DNA of 64,000 bases, taken from Gymnogyps californianus (Eukaryota > Chordata > Aves > Accipitriformes > Cathartidae). The notes under the pieces are model-generated. The model searched no databases. It was given only the letters and a program-made list of their open reading frames with translations, and had not been told where the DNA came from. Of this stretch, positions 27,501 through 42,500 are shown one piece after another; position 1 is the stretch's first letter, and every line of letters starts with the position of its first letter. The stretch spans positions 37,280,344-37,344,343 of the forward strand of contig NC_059474.1 of NCBI RefSeq assembly GCF_018139145.2, read 5' to 3'. Position numbers and translations under genes: made by a program.

Positions 27501-30500
27501 ATTATGGTTAATGACCTCCGATGGATTTTTCTTCCGTGAATTTATCAAACTGCTTTTTTAACCTATGCAAACTTGCAGCACTCAATGTTCTGTGGAAAAC
27601 GTTCTTACAGTTTCTAAATGTTGTGCTATGTTTGCTTGCATTTAACCTGCCACCTCTTCAATTCGCTACTTCCTGTATAATAAAAGACAACGATTAATTG
27701 CTCTCCTCCACCTCATTCACGATTTTATAGACTTCAGTTGTAGCTACTTAGCCACTCCTAACATGGAAGCTGTTTCCTCATTTGACCATCCTTGTCGATC
27801 CTCTGTAGCTTTATTATCCACTTCGAGAAGGGGAACCAGAACTGAACAATGTTTAAGTTACGTGCATAACATGTATTTATATCATAAAACAATGATTTGT
27901 TTTGTTCCAACTTCTTTTCTTAGTACTTCCTGTCTTACTTGCTTTTTGACATCTGCTCATCGCTGTGATGTTTTTGCTGATGTTTTTGTTTCTTAAATCT
28001 GGAGTATCTCATTCCTAACATCTAATTCAGAGCTCAGCTTTGTATATGTAAATATTAGGATCATCCCTTCCCTCCTTTACACAAGGCTATTTACTGACAT
28101 TTAGCTTTTAAAAAACCAAAACAACAAAACCGGCAACTATTGCTTACATATTAGGAGGTCCCCTGCACCTTGTTAAAACCGCTTTCCGTTTTTACTGCTC
28201 TGAATAACTTGGTGTCATCAAAACACTAATCTCTATCAATCATAAATAGCTAAAGAGTACAAATTCCTCCTGGATGTCACTAGCAACCTCCCCTCATTGA
28301 AAACTGATATACATTGACTGACATAGATGGGAAGGGGACTCCAGAGGGCATCTACTCCAACTTCCTGCTCAGAGTAGGTGAAGCTAGAGCTGGGTACTCA
28401 GGGCCTTGTCCACTTAAGTTCCAAATATCTCCAACTGTGGAGGCTGGGTTGGTTTTTTTTTCGTTTGGTTGGGTTTTTTCCTCCCCTAACCACCTCTCCA
28501 GGCCCCTATTCCAGTGTATGAGCACCCTCACAATTTAAAAAAACAACCAACCTCCCCAAAACATAATAAAAACCCCACAACATCCAACTTTTTGATGTAT
28601 CTTGTTGGAATTTTCCATGTTCCAGCTTGTCACTGTTGCCTCTCACTCACTCTAACCTGTTTCTTGTCTTTTATCCACATGAGGGCATCCCATTATCTTA
28701 TGGCAGTTTAGAGACAGTGCATATATACTTGTATTGTTTTAGAGACCGTCACTAGAGAATAGAATTTGGCTTTCCTCTGCCAAAACTAGAACAAGTATGT
28801 CCTGCATAAGGGAATAAGCCACAGTGGAAGTACTGCCACATGCCCCTACCACTATAAGTAATGGTCATTGCCTCTCTCTACCCGTTAAAAAAAAAATCTT
28901 TTGGCTACAAGTTCTGTGCAGACTGCAAATCAGCTGGTGCTGAAGGACAAAAAGCATATGCATGTCTGTAGAAGTATGGCTGGGACATAAGATTTTTAAA
29001 TTAACTTTTAAGTAAATGCTATTTTACTACACCAACCACAACTATTACTCTAAATAATAGAGTTTCTACTCTGAACTACTAAAGTATTTAGAGGGCACTA
29101 GAAAAATACTACCTCAAATTCTAAGTTTAAATGCTGTAGTATTGACTACTAAAGAAATACTGCAGTATTGACTAACAAAGAAATACTGTTTGCACTATGT
29201 AATTCAGAGGTGTAATTAGTCAAATGTGAGCTTCTGTAAAAGTCTTTGACACGACAGACTGAATTCTTTAACGAATTTATAGAAAAGGTAGGGGCATATG
29301 TGTATTCACTCACACAATATCTGTATGCTGCTCATACCTGTTTTTCAGCTTGTTTCAAGAGTTTCTGGAATCGTTCATCCTCTAGCACACACAGGGGAAG
29401 GTCTGTCTCTCCTCTAGCTTTCATTTCTTCAAGCTTTTGTTTAAGATCCCGCAAGGCCTGAAGCTCATCATTCAGACGATTCTGTCTTGTGCGTGATGCC
29501 TGGAGGTCCAGCTCCAAGTCAAGGGAAGTGCGTATGGGGCACTCCTGCATAGCTCTTCGCATGATTGGTTGGCAAACAGGCTGAACCATTTGGGAGACAG
29601 AACAATAAAAATTAATATCTAGAGAGGCTAGTGTAGGGTTTGACATAATACAGTCAGAAAAGCTCAAATATTTTTTTTTTTCCTTTAGCAGAAAGCTGCT
29701 ATGATGAGATCCAAGTCCAAAAATTCATCTATTCTGGAATTTTTCTTCAGTCACCGGCTAAAAATAAATGCAAAAGTTTCTCCAACCAGGTGTACAATGA
29801 TACATTTACAGGTTAAAAACAAAAAACCCGTTCTGATCCCCAGGACAACACAATGCCAGGAGAGCAACACTACACAGACTTCCCCATAGATTTCAACTAC
29901 ATTATTTATTGTTATAAACGCTTGCTTTTTCAAGGCCTAAGCAAACACATAATGTTACCAACTCTGTAAACATGCATTTCTTTAGTGTATTTCACGTTAT
30001 TTACTGTTCTTTCACAGTGACTTTTCGCATGAGTAAGGCAGGAGAAGCCATCCCAGACTACTGAGTATTTCTTTCTTATGCCAAATGTAATCCTGCTACC
30101 TGGTAACAACCCTTTTGCAGAAGTGGTTTTTTTACTTACAATCAAGATTAAAATATAACTCTCTCAACTTATGCAAGAATGAACTCCATGCAAGAGAAAT
30201 ACAGTCTTACTCTCTTGTCCTTCAATCCTTTTGCTACTCAAACACTCTTGGAGAAGAGTAAATCCCCTTTAAAAGAACATCTGAATCCTTGAAATTTCCA
30301 CCAAAATTTGCTCAAGCTATATGTTGCTGATGTTGACTTTTGTGCAGCGTAAGCCACCTTGGGTCACTTCGTAACATTCGGGTTCTTTAACCCAGATCCC
30401 TTTGACAGTAACAAGCTGAAGTTCAACAGCAAATGCCACGATGCTGAGCACCAGTGTCTTGCTGCTGGCTTCAGCCACAACTAGAACAACATATGCATTG

Positions 30501-33500
30501 TTGGTGGGGGAAGATGTAGGACTGAGCCCACTGTGTTGAGATTTCAACTTGAAACTACAGGACTACATGTGGTACTTGCATTGCTTTTGCTGAAATACTT
30601 GAAATAAAGCATATTAAGTCATTTGTTATTCCTTCTCTCCCCATACTTTGTTTTCAACCATGTCCAGGTAACGTAGCACATACCCGTTTAACTCTTAGGC
30701 TCCGCCGTTCTGTGGCATTTCTCACAAAGAGAGACTTTTTGGCTAGTGTTGAGCTGTCGCTGTCACTTCGATTTAACTGTCAAAATGTACATAACAAACA
30801 GAGATATAAAGCACCTTCATATACAAATACATCTGTATTGATATAACCAGTCAGAAAACCTCAGTGTTGATACACATGGAGGTCATTCTTAGCATAAAGT
30901 AAAAATTTTTTCAACTAGAATAAGTGTCTACTCCAAAATTCTATTCCTAAACCAAGACAACCATTGATCTTACTGCATGAATAGTAAGTAGACTCTTCAG
31001 GAATGCAAGGAAGGTAACTATGGTTATTAAGGACTGCCAAATCACTGTCTGGCTGCAGATTATAAACTATGGATTTCATTTACCTGGGGCAGGCTTTTAA
31101 CAAATTTACTACAGGGAAGGTAAATTACTGTAGACATGCACCTGTCCAACAAACAGTATTTTTGTATTATTAGTAGTGGTAGTAACAAGTATAGGTGTGC
31201 CTACACCTCCTTCAGAAGCACTTCCTGCTTCTCAAAAATATGCACCACAGCTCGGCAGTAGTTTCTTCTTAATTATAGCATTAGTTTCACATACATCAGC
31301 GCAGACTGATTGTTAGATGCATCAGCATGCGTGGTGGTAACCTTCAGAGAAAACAGAAGCATCTACCTGCAGGATATTTATTTCACCTCTTCAGAAAAGG
31401 ACAGACAAAAAGAATCATTCTGCTAACATTTCAATAACTAAAGCCAGAGCCCTAAAGCATGCTTACACAGGACTGACTGGGAGTTGGGGGTGAGAAATAC
31501 AACCTCTTGCAATATGAACACACCTCTCGAGAGACAAATCTGTCTTTTCACATGGAGCCGGCTACTGGGAGCTCACCCCTGGATATGCACAGGTGGCTAT
31601 CATCACTGATGTTCTTTAAGCACTTTTCAAGGGAGATCTTCAAAGGCACCAACAGACTTGGTCTCTGTCCTTTAGACCTCAAAAATCTTTGTGTTTGCTA
31701 TAACACCGTATGACAGTAGGTGCTTTCTTAAAGCTAGGCCATCTCTTCTGAAAAGAGAGCAGCTGGCAGAGCGTATCCGTCAGGTGCTTTCCTCTAGTAT
31801 GGCACCACAAAGCAAGCAAGGCTGGATATGCTTGTGGTGCAAGCTCGGGGCTAGGACTGGGGAGACCCGCGTTGTTCAGCCCTCTCCGTGGACTCAGATG
31901 CAGCTACCATGCCCACTCTTGAGCCCCGAAGGCGGACTACAAGTATTTCTGAAACTGCAAAAGGTTCATCTGTGCAAACATGGGTTTTTCCTAGGGTACT
32001 TTGCTTCCAGGCAATACTGTACACAATGAGAAAGAGAATGGTTTATTCAAGGTACGTTTTTTTAGATTCTGGCTTCTGGCAGCAGTGTATGTAGCAATGT
32101 TCAAAGCTACAAAAGCCCAATACTTTTCCAGATGCAAAAACCTCAGGAGTTTATACTAACTAAACTATAAGAGCAACTAGTGTTACTTCCTGTCAAAGAC
32201 CTCCATAGGCAGTAAGCTAAGGCTGTATTTTTTTGCCAACACACCTAATTTCCAGTGTATAGGAGTTAAGATGAAGGCTAGGTTCTGAATTCAGCGAATA
32301 ATCTATCCAAATTATGTAACGATTGTTACAAAACGATCTGCTGTGTTTCATTCTGGAGGGTACACGGAATAGTTATTTAAGTATGTAGATACTGACTGTA
32401 AGTTTGGGGTTTTTTTTACACCAATGATAATCACAGAGAAGTGATTATCTGGAACTTTAATGTTCCCAAATGATTAAGGCAACCACCTCTAATTGAACTG
32501 CAGAAGAATTAAAGCATAAGTATTTTTTTAAAAAAAGTCATACTTGTGTGAGTAACCTGTAGAAACTAAAGACCAAAATAAACTGCCTTTTCTAGGGTGT
32601 CTGTAATTAAAATCTATAGAGCTGGTAATCCATGCTTAAATCTTTAGACACATGATTTTCACAGTTAGTTTAGCAGCAACAGGGCTGACAATTTAAATCT
32701 TTTTTTTTTTCCATACTACCATAGATCTAGAGAGACTGGAGAACTTGGTTTCCAAAGCCATGTTTAAAACTCAGCCCCTAGGCAGCGCTCACACCTCTTT
32801 CAAAGATGAAATTACAGCAGGATTTGGGCTGCCCAGGTTTAAAACCAGTTGAGATACAAAGTGAGATTTAAAATTGATGACTGAGCTCTTTCCACACTGT
32901 TACCCTTAAATGGTTACATTATTAAAATATGGTAATGCAATGGCAGTTTACAGTGAACTCTATTCTATGTTTTAAGAAATTATTTTGCTGTGTGAGAGCT
33001 CTAGTTGCTGACGTGCAGGGAAACACACTTTTTGCAGACAGCCAGCACAGGCATCTGTGTTACTTCTCTCCAACAGGATGTATTTTTGCCCTAGTAAAGG
33101 TGTTTTGCAAGAGTATGTGACTGCTGAAAGTCAATTCTACTATGCATCAGGTCAGTTAGGGAAAGAAAGAACCTAGAGGAAGCACAGGCTCTGCCTCTTG
33201 CAGGGAAAATTGGTACATGACTCACTGTCATTAATGCATCATTCCCAAGAAGTTAAATGACTCTTTAGTTAATAGCTCTTCATTCCAAGTGTTTTTCCTC
33301 TTACCCTACAGATGTATTGGTTCCGCTCGCCTGGAGAGAAGGTTTGTGAGCGCACTATCATGCTGTTCCTGACAAAGGGATGCTGTCTTGAGCTCCAGCT
33401 GGCTCTGTCCTTGGGTCGGACTGTTGCATTCTCGTTAACCGATTCCTCAGTGTTAGTCTCTTTATCAACCTATGAAAAGGAATTTAGTTTATAAGAACTA

Positions 33501-36500
33501 CTATATCCACACACATGCCACCATGTAGTTTTTGTGCCTTTGGATTTTACAAGCATTCTTGTTACCTTGCAGCGGATGGAAAAAGACCAGCATCAAAAAG
33601 CATCTTGTACATACAGAGAAGCTATGCTAAGTAAAGAAACACAAAATTCCCAAAACACTTAACAGTGTGTGGAGAGTCTTTGAAGGTACTCTTTGTATCC
33701 AGTAAAACCAAAGCTTCTGCAGAAAGGCCTTTGCTGCCCTGCAGACAGTCTGATGCAACCACAGTGCAACAAGTGTTTTGCTTTGCCATTTGCAGATATT
33801 ATTACTATTATTGCACATTTTATTTATTTTGTTCCGCATTTGCAGAACAGCAAGGTTCTGCCATGCTAGCGATGGTGCCTGTGCACACTGAAAGTGGCAG
33901 CTGGGAAAGTTACATTGCCCAGGTTCTTCCACACATACTGTCGTACGTCCCCCACGTGCCAGCAGCGGGGCTGCTTTATGGCAACCTGCAGAGCTGCACT
34001 AGCCTTGTGAACCCAGGGAGAAGACACTGCTAGCTGCTGTCCCTCAGAACAGCCTGCTGCCTACTGCAGTTGCCCCACACATGCCACAGGGAGCCTCAGG
34101 TGCCAGCATCCCTGTAGGTGGCACAGCCTGTGCTTACTTACACGCAGCAATCATCTTGACAGCCAGGCTAGAACAAGCGCTGCAGCAGCTGGCACATCTG
34201 ATGTTGCCGATGTGCACTGGGGCATTTTCTTCAGCTCGGGTAATTTAATGAGGTTCATGGTTTTCAATGTGCAGGTGATAAATAAAATGCCCTAAATAGC
34301 ACAGCCGCAACCCTGAGAGGATCTGGCACACGACGATCTATACTGTGGCTGGCTTTACAATGAGGTCTGCTATGTCTTTCACTCACTGTCCAGGTCCATC
34401 CAGCCCGGGCTTAGCAAAACACTTGTGTGCGTGCCTAACCTTCAGATGTTGTCCTTGATGTCTCCCCTTGCCGAGTTAGGGCTTTGATCTATATTTGCTT
34501 GCTACCCAGCAGACTGTCAGTCCTTTTATACCACGGCCTTAGCTCATTTGGCATCTTGCCACATTAATTGGAAGCTAATTACAGTTTCCAGCAAGTCCAC
34601 TAAGGTGTTGAACTTTTGTATTGTCACAAACTTGAAGGAACGAGATGTCATTCTTTGCCTTTTTACCTTTGCTATTTTACAGAACCTGTGGGTTTAACGC
34701 ATGCAACAGTGTTTTCATTAAGATGCAGAAAGGTGTTCTAAAAATTTTATTTCTAGGTATGTGCTACCACATGAGGGATACGTTTACTAAAAATTTACTA
34801 AAAGTGCTTTCAGAAAGGTGGAATATAATTTAAAGTGAACAGTTAACAAGAACATGGTATTAGAATTTGTTATGTGCAGTGTGTGGGTAGTTCAACAGTA
34901 CACAGTTTAATACACATTTCCTCCTCTTCTCTGCTAAGCCAGTTTTTGTATTTCACATCCTAAAATAAAGGGAAGAAATAAGGAAATCCCCTCACTGGTT
35001 TAAAGATCTTGACCCCTGTTCTGTCTTTCCCCCTGTTTATCAGATGAATCAGAAAAAACAAAGGAAACAATGAAACAGACGCGCAGAAATATTTTAAGTA
35101 TGTAGAAGTTGAAGCTACTGAACTGCACTTCTATTTTGAATATTCTCCCTATGCAACAAAAAAGTGAAGATACATTTTAGTTAATTGTCTTTGACTTAGA
35201 AGTCCTGCCTAGCATGTCTGTTAAATGTCCTCTTCATAGTTCAGAAGTGACCACACTGATTTCGTTAAAAGGACATACTGACAAGTGCTACAGCAAAGGC
35301 CACATCAAATTGTAAATGCTCAGATGCAGCAGACTTCTACATTAACTGCTCAGAAAGAGATCTTCCGACACAGTAAGATACTGTAGGAATGCATATTTTA
35401 AGACATTCACCAGTGTTAGTATTACAGCAGCTTGCTGACTTTCATGGGCCTCATCGCTGTTCTCTCTGTCCTTGTCTTCATTTGTTTCTGGTGCATCAAC
35501 GAGTAACCTCATGTCATCAGTACAGTTGCCTTCTACTGCCAGCTTAATGCCATCTTCCTCTTCATCCACAATTTCATCAGAGGCTTCTGTGAGCATTTCT
35601 AACCTGTATGAACAGAAGTAGCCCAGGCTTATCTCAAACTGAAAAAGCCCACCAGAGAAAGGTATCAGAAGGCCTAGGCCTTCACCCACGTATAACGTAT
35701 GCATTTTCCTGACAGGGAAAACAAGAGTATCACCCAAATGCTTCCATTAAGTTCATGCGAAGGCACACTTCATTATATGCTCCAGTAAAACCCAGCAAGC
35801 TCTATTACAGTTCACCTTCAAGATCATTATGACAACACTACACTACATTCAATAGCTGTATGTTGATAACGTTGAAGGACTTCGGTTGCAATAAATTCAT
35901 AAAACAAATGAGCGAGTCTCCCCTTCACCCATAATAAAGCCTGTATTTATTTCTACACTGTAGCTAAGAAATTGCACAGGAACAGAACTCAACATAGCAA
36001 TTTAGCAAGAAATCTGTTTCTTGGGAAAGCTCACAACTTCTTTAAAAACAAGACCATCAATGGAAGCACACACACAGTGACTTTGTCAGACAGCAGCTCT
36101 CTTTTCAAATCCTATTAGTTGCTTATTACAGTCAATGCAACTAATATTTGATACGAGACATTCTAGTACACCTCCAGTGGTTTAGACTCCCCAAGCGGTT
36201 TCATGGGAAGATGAACATGGAATGGAAGAGCATCAGCAGTAGGAGTTAACAGAGCAGCCAAGACACTGTAAACCTAAAAGAAGGTGAATGCATTGACCAC
36301 ACAAGAGAATGAGACTTCACCCCAATTCCAGTGGTGGTGAGGCACTGGAACAGGTTGCCCAGAGAAGCTGTGGATGCCCCATCCCTGGAAGCGTTCAAAG
36401 CCAGGTTGGATGGGGCTTTGAACAACCTGGTCTAGAGGAAGGTGTCCCTGCCCATGGCAGGGGGGTTGGAACTAGATAATCTTTAAAGGTCCCTTCCAAC

Positions 36501-39500
36501 CCAAACCATTCTATGAGGCTATGATCTCCTCCGAAAGTACAGCCCTTTCATTTGTCTAAGAATAGGAGGAATCAGCAGAATCATTCAGGCATCAACAGTG
36601 AGGGAGAAAAAGTGGCTTTACCAGTCTTCCTCAGAGCCCCTTTGCTCCTGTTCCTCCTCCTCCTCCTCGTCTTCAGCCAGCTCTTGTTCTACTGCTTCCA
36701 GCTCAGCAGATGTCCTCTCCAGCAGAGCTGACACAGCATCCTGCTCACAAGGAAAGAGAAGATGAAACCAGAATTGAGTGATACATAACATAGGTAAAAA
36801 AATGACAACTCTTACAAGAGCTGCATTACCCTGCTGCTCCCTGATGCCAGCAAAAACGTGACTCAGATCACAAATATAAGGGATTTGAATTGTCAGTGTG
36901 TAGCACATTAACTGATTGTATTTATACAGAGTAAATCTCAATCAAAAATAGATTGTTTGTAAAACGATAATGCAATCGAATACGCTCCTGTCATCCTTTA
37001 GTGTCTCGTCTCTCTTTCCCTCTTGTACTTGTAATATCCCTAGGTAAAAAAAGGGTGTTCTTAAAAGTTACTTTTTTTAAACGTAGTTCTCTTAAGGAGG
37101 TATTAAAGCAGAAAAGCTTACTTAACCAGAAGAATGTGTTTTGCATAAACAGCATTTTCAGTGCAATGGCTTTAAGTATGCAAATCCAAATAATTAATAA
37201 ATAGCAATTTTTAACGTGTGCATATGAAAATCAATGGTAAACTTAAGGAAGCTCTTCAATAACATTCTTCTTAAAATGAAACACAGCTGGAGTGTTTCAA
37301 ATTGGAGTGCAATTTTGTATCCCACTAAGAAGCATCAGCCCTATCCATACTTGCTAACAAGTCTGAAACCCCGTATAGGACCTACTCGCACACACAGTCA
37401 CTATAGACAAAAGTGCCTGCAAGACAACGGGGCCTTGGACCTTCAGGGGAAGACAATTCACATATTCAAATAACCACAGTGCAACAGCACAATTAGTCTA
37501 TGGCTTTTTTCTTGCTATTACAAGTAATAGCCAACACATGGCTCACCAAGTCCAATGAGTCCAATGACTGGTTGCTTAACAGAAACATGGATTCTTCATT
37601 TTGTTCCTTGGTTTTTTTGCCAAGAATTTGCTTGCAAGGCAACAGGTTGTACCACACAGTACAAGTCTCATCAGAAAATGATAAATCTGCCAGACTGATC
37701 TGAGTCCCAGCCTGCACAAAGTAAGAAAGGGGAAGAAAACTGTTTAAATTTATTTCCTGCAAAACAGCTGAAAACAAATTCTACAGTCTTTATCATGTAA
37801 AACAGGCAGCAGAAATTTGACATGAATCTTAATTCCCATTTTAACTGTACAATTTTCTATTTCCCTCCACTTCTAGTTAAAATAAACAAACAGAAGTACA
37901 TGGAAAGGTCCTTCATATTGTCCATTCTGCCATCTTTTATTTCAGTCTGCGGAACTTCTCCCCACATGCACACACACAAACCCCTCTATATCACCGTAAT
38001 GCACACGTCTGTTTTCTACAGCATTCAATAATGAAAAACTGTGTCAATGAAACCTGCAGCATCAACCCATGGAGCAGCAAGTTTCAGTCAATTTTTCAGT
38101 TGTTCCACCACAAAAATCATCAATATGGCAAACAATAACGGATGACCTTGTTTGCTCTAACCAGTGAAGAAGCAGATGAAAAGACAATAAAAGAGATTAA
38201 CAAACCCTTTCATGTGGACAAGCACTGACATGCACTGAGTAGGCACTCCGGGAAAACTTATGAAGTACTCATGTTTGGGCTGTGCGTTGGAGATTAAAAT
38301 CCTCTGTTCTTTGGCAAAGCAAATCCTCTTCGCAGCTACTGGGCGGCACACATAGCTCTTGCCAAGACTCGGGTCATGTTGCCCAGGGCTTTCTGCTGGG
38401 GGTGGTACTCCCAACTCTTTCTTTTGATCTTGTGATTAACCCTTATGTCTTTGGTGGGGTTGTTTTGTTGTTGTTGGGTTTTTTCCTTCACCTTTGTATC
38501 CTGCATTCTGTTGCATTTTTGTTCTGCTGCCCTTCCCTTACCTGAGGGGAAACCTCTTACATACTGAAAAAGGCCAACACATTCCCCAGGAATTAAGTTA
38601 ACTTCTACATTTTTGTAAGTGAGAGGCTGTTCCCAGCAGTCGCAGCTGATGAACCCCACCAGATTCCAGCATCTCTTCAGCACGTTCTACCTAAAAAAAT
38701 CTCGCTGTGCTACTAAGTCAGACTCATGGTGAAAAACTAAACTGAGTTGTACCAGACCATGCAAAAGCAATTTGGAAGTAAATGAAGCATCGCTAATTAG
38801 GTGATGACCACAATTAACAACAAAATTTAAAAAGTGCCAGTTTCCAATAGGCTGGTCTATGAACGTCATGCCTTTTTATTACTTCTATGGATCATAAAGA
38901 CTAAAAATGTGGACATCATATAATCTACAACAACATGCAAAACTGTAATTTAGTTTGTTCTTTGTGACAAGTTGTGATAATGAGGGTTCGCTTTTTTTTT
39001 TTTGGACATACTGTGGCTCTTATTCAGCTTTTACTTTAAAATCTAGTGTTAGAGTAATATTGTAATGAAGTTTATGTTTGGGGGGTTTTTTATGTATAAA
39101 ACTGCAAAGATGGAGTATCAATCTGTAATTAAAGGGTTATGGTAATGCAGTGTTAGAATTATCAAAACACCTCCTAAAACTTCCATCCAGGATTAGATTC
39201 TGTATCAGGAATTTCAGAGAAAGGTAGTATTTTAAGTACTATAGCAACAACCAAGGTACGCTTCAGAGTTTGTCTCTAAGTACCGTGGAATTTTAGCAGC
39301 CTTGACCATCAAAATAAGAGGGGACACTATAAACAAATGCATGCCAAAAAAAGCCAGGAATAAAACTGCATACCAAGCATTCTTCCCGACGACTTCTACT
39401 GACAGCACAAACATCTATTCTCAGCGTCTTCTGTAGCAGTGTTACTTGGGAAATGGCTACTCTGAATATCTCGTTGAATAAAATGGTTTCCATGGCAGGA

Positions 39501-42500
39501 TGAACTTTTGTGCGGAACAGACAGCTGATATCAGTTGAGGATGGAAGTACTGCTACTCTAATATACCTGCCGGAAACAAAACAAAATCTTTACCGGTATT
39601 TAAACTAGCACTTGCTGGTGACGCATGATAGAAGTTGACCCCATCGACTAAACGACTGCATAGCAAGAAAAATGAAACAGCAACAAGTCAGAGGTGGAAT
39701 GGACAAGAGGTGAAAGAGAGTGAGAAACTCCTCCTGCCCCTTGCACAAACATTTCCCAAAAAGGAATTTCTGTGCCTGGTAAGGTAGTAGCAAGAGAGGT
39801 AGCTATTTCTGTCTCTATCCAAATTTATCCTCTGGTTTAGTACTGTGAACACTGAAGATCATGTCACAGATGGGAGGAAACATGAACTTCATTTAAAAAA
39901 AATGAGAAAAATTTGGGTGGATGTAAAAATTAAACTCTTAGAATGATGCGAGCAGCACTGAAAAGCAGGGACACCTTTTAAAGAAACAAACAAAACCAAA
40001 CCTCCAAAGCAACCAGAAAACTAAGGAAAATGAAGAAGAAAATAGCTAGGGCCATAGCTGCTTAAGATCAATTCATAATATATGAAGTGAGACTTAGAAG
40101 AATGCATCTTGCAAGCCTAAATTTAAGCACAGGGAATACTTTGAAATTGTTACACAGCTGCATTCTTTTTACGTAACAAATATGAATGGATATCATGTGG
40201 ATAAAGGTAATGCTAGCTAACTTGCAGGTCTCACTTTAGCAGTAGCTTGATAAAGACATTCCTAATGCAATTTGTACATGTTATTTACCTATTGCACCGC
40301 TTCTCATACACGTGAATAAGCACAGTACTTGTCTTACATCTTTTCTGTGCCTAAGCATTAGTCTATTTCTGGTACTGGCTTTAAATATAATTGACATTCA
40401 CTGTAGAATAGAATACAATGAAGCTAGCTAAAGCAAGAAGAAAAAGTGGGCCAAGGAAAATTATTCTGGAAATTCTCCCAAAATTTATAGTATTATTGCT
40501 GTATTTTCTTGTAATGACTTTGTACATACTGTTATCATTATTAAAAACTTAGTTTTACATTAACTAAACCAGAAGAAATTAGGTCTGTGAGAAATTTGAT
40601 TTTGTTATTTGAATTTGGGCATAGCCCTTATTCTCCAGTTATGCCAAGCTTCTTGGGATAAAGAGTAAGATCTAAGCTGTTTGGTTCACATGTTTGGCCT
40701 GGATAGCAGGTATCCAACATTTTGACAAACCAATCCCAAAGTTAAGTGGTAGTGTAACGTAATTCCAGTAATGCTGCTGCTGTATTCACATAAATGTAGG
40801 TGAGCAATTTGCATGGTCTACTGAAAACAGCCATTTTACTAGATTAAGCAATTAGGAAACATTTAGAAAAGAGGTAGGAATAGAAGATAAAGTATATTAA
40901 AAGTATGTTTAAACGGTGGTTCATTGGAGCTTTCTTTTAATAATTGTTAGCCAATTTATTGGCATCAGGCCAGAATGAGGGGTAAACAGAGAAGTAAAAG
41001 ACAAATTGCTCACTGGTTTTGTTTTACAAGAGTGCTTACTTTCATTTTAATTTAAAAAGTTTAAAAGTCAACCAATGCCTCAGATTTTGCTGTGACAAAC
41101 CTATGACTTCTCAGCTGAAGAAGAAATGATCCTGACACAAATAGTAAGTATTTGGCTAGGCTCTACCTACTCTAAAAGTGAACAGCTTTTACAAGCAGTG
41201 TGGAAACAGATATCAGTAAGACCTCATGTCAAATCTATTCCACTGTATGTAAAGGTTCAATAAAATACTAATCTATCCAATTTGATGTTCTAGAAAAGAC
41301 AGTTATAACATAGCATCATTTTCCAGACCCAATTTTTATCATTGTACGTATCTGTACAGTATATACATATATGCACACAATGGCAAGTGACAGAAAAAAA
41401 TGCTATTTGCAAGGTCCTTCCTTTACCCTGTCCTTTCTTCCACCTTGTTTTGTGTAGCTTTAGTTTTATTAAATCTTTTTAGCAGCAGCAGGTCTGGACT
41501 TCTGCACTGAAGATGCCTGACTACTAATTACAACTTCATACTTTAATTCCTAAAAAGATGCCAGCTATGACCTAACTTTATCTTACTGAACATTTTGCTG
41601 ACATTCTTTTTATATTCTACATTATCTACTTTTCCTCTCAGCTGTGTTAATTTATTCTTCTATAGTTTTTCTATATTCTTGTGCTAAATGCTAGTGGACT
41701 TGGAAGGTCAGCAGGGGAAAGATGGAGGTCAGAGAAGGAAGGATGGTGGTAGACAATGATTTTTTTTTATTAAAAACAAACAGAAGAATCCAACAAGCAT
41801 CCAGGCCTGTATCCCTATACATCCTTTCCATATTCAGTGGCTTCCTATTGATCTGCCAATCAAATTCAAGGTGATGGGGGACAGGGGGAAGGGAACCAGC
41901 ACGAAAACCAAATTTGCCAAGGATTGATTATGTTCTACTCTAATCTTATTAAGCTTCTCAACAGTTTAAGATAGCTTTCTAGTCAGTAAAAAAGCTCACT
42001 GAAGTACAAGTGTCCTCAAGGAGCCAAGGCAAGCTGTACTTATTTGTACAGATGAGAGTTCTGGATTAGAATCTCAGTGGTAACATTTTCTTATTCAGGC
42101 ATTTTTGTTCGTTTCCTACATACGATTTCCACTGTGATTACTTTTAGACCTTTCCTGTTGGTCCGAGCTAATTCTTAACAGACCTCCAAGCTCCAGTTGT
42201 TAGGGATGGTGTATCTCAATGTGGCTATGCTTGTCCACTTGCAATTTATCAAACTACCCCTTACCTTTAAAAGCTCACTTAAAAGACACATACTATTTTA
42301 ACATCATTTTACATCAAAACGCCACATAAATGTAAAAAGACAACATTCTGAGCTGAAAGAATGGCAAAGTATCAAAAGAACATTTCTAGTAACTACAGAA
42401 TAGCTGTTCTGCACTCGCAAAGCTACCGAATGTTTAAAAACACTAAATGAAGCATCATTTAAAAAAAAAAAAAAATCCTTTTTGTTCCACTTGAGTGGAA

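Larger units (their letters stand above)
23740..29337 (-). other. WWC2: WWC2 intron, 5.6 kb, with LINE fragments
   Basis: The longest intron in the window. It contains the plus-strand CR1 tail (23831-23908), an old antisense CR1/L3-type LINE (27510-28240) and a minus-strand CR1 fragment (28321-28665). The rest is AT-rich without recognised content. Confidence 0.8.

Noticed and set aside
33665..34033. 122-codon plus-strand frame as a gene
   Set aside because: No domain, no good start context or splice evidence, and an overlapping minus frame of similar length points to local composition.
35426..35603. Shorter version of the WWC2 exon using the GTAATA donor
   Set aside because: The donor 15 bp further gives the Thr-Leu before VDKETNT that I recall from human WWC2, so the longer exon was chosen. 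The shorter one remains possible.
38336..38683. 115-codon minus-strand frame between C2 exons, considered as a WWC2 exon
   Set aside because: The frame starts at a GTG, has no WWC similarity, and the flanking exons join directly (EECL to AGTQISL) as in the family.
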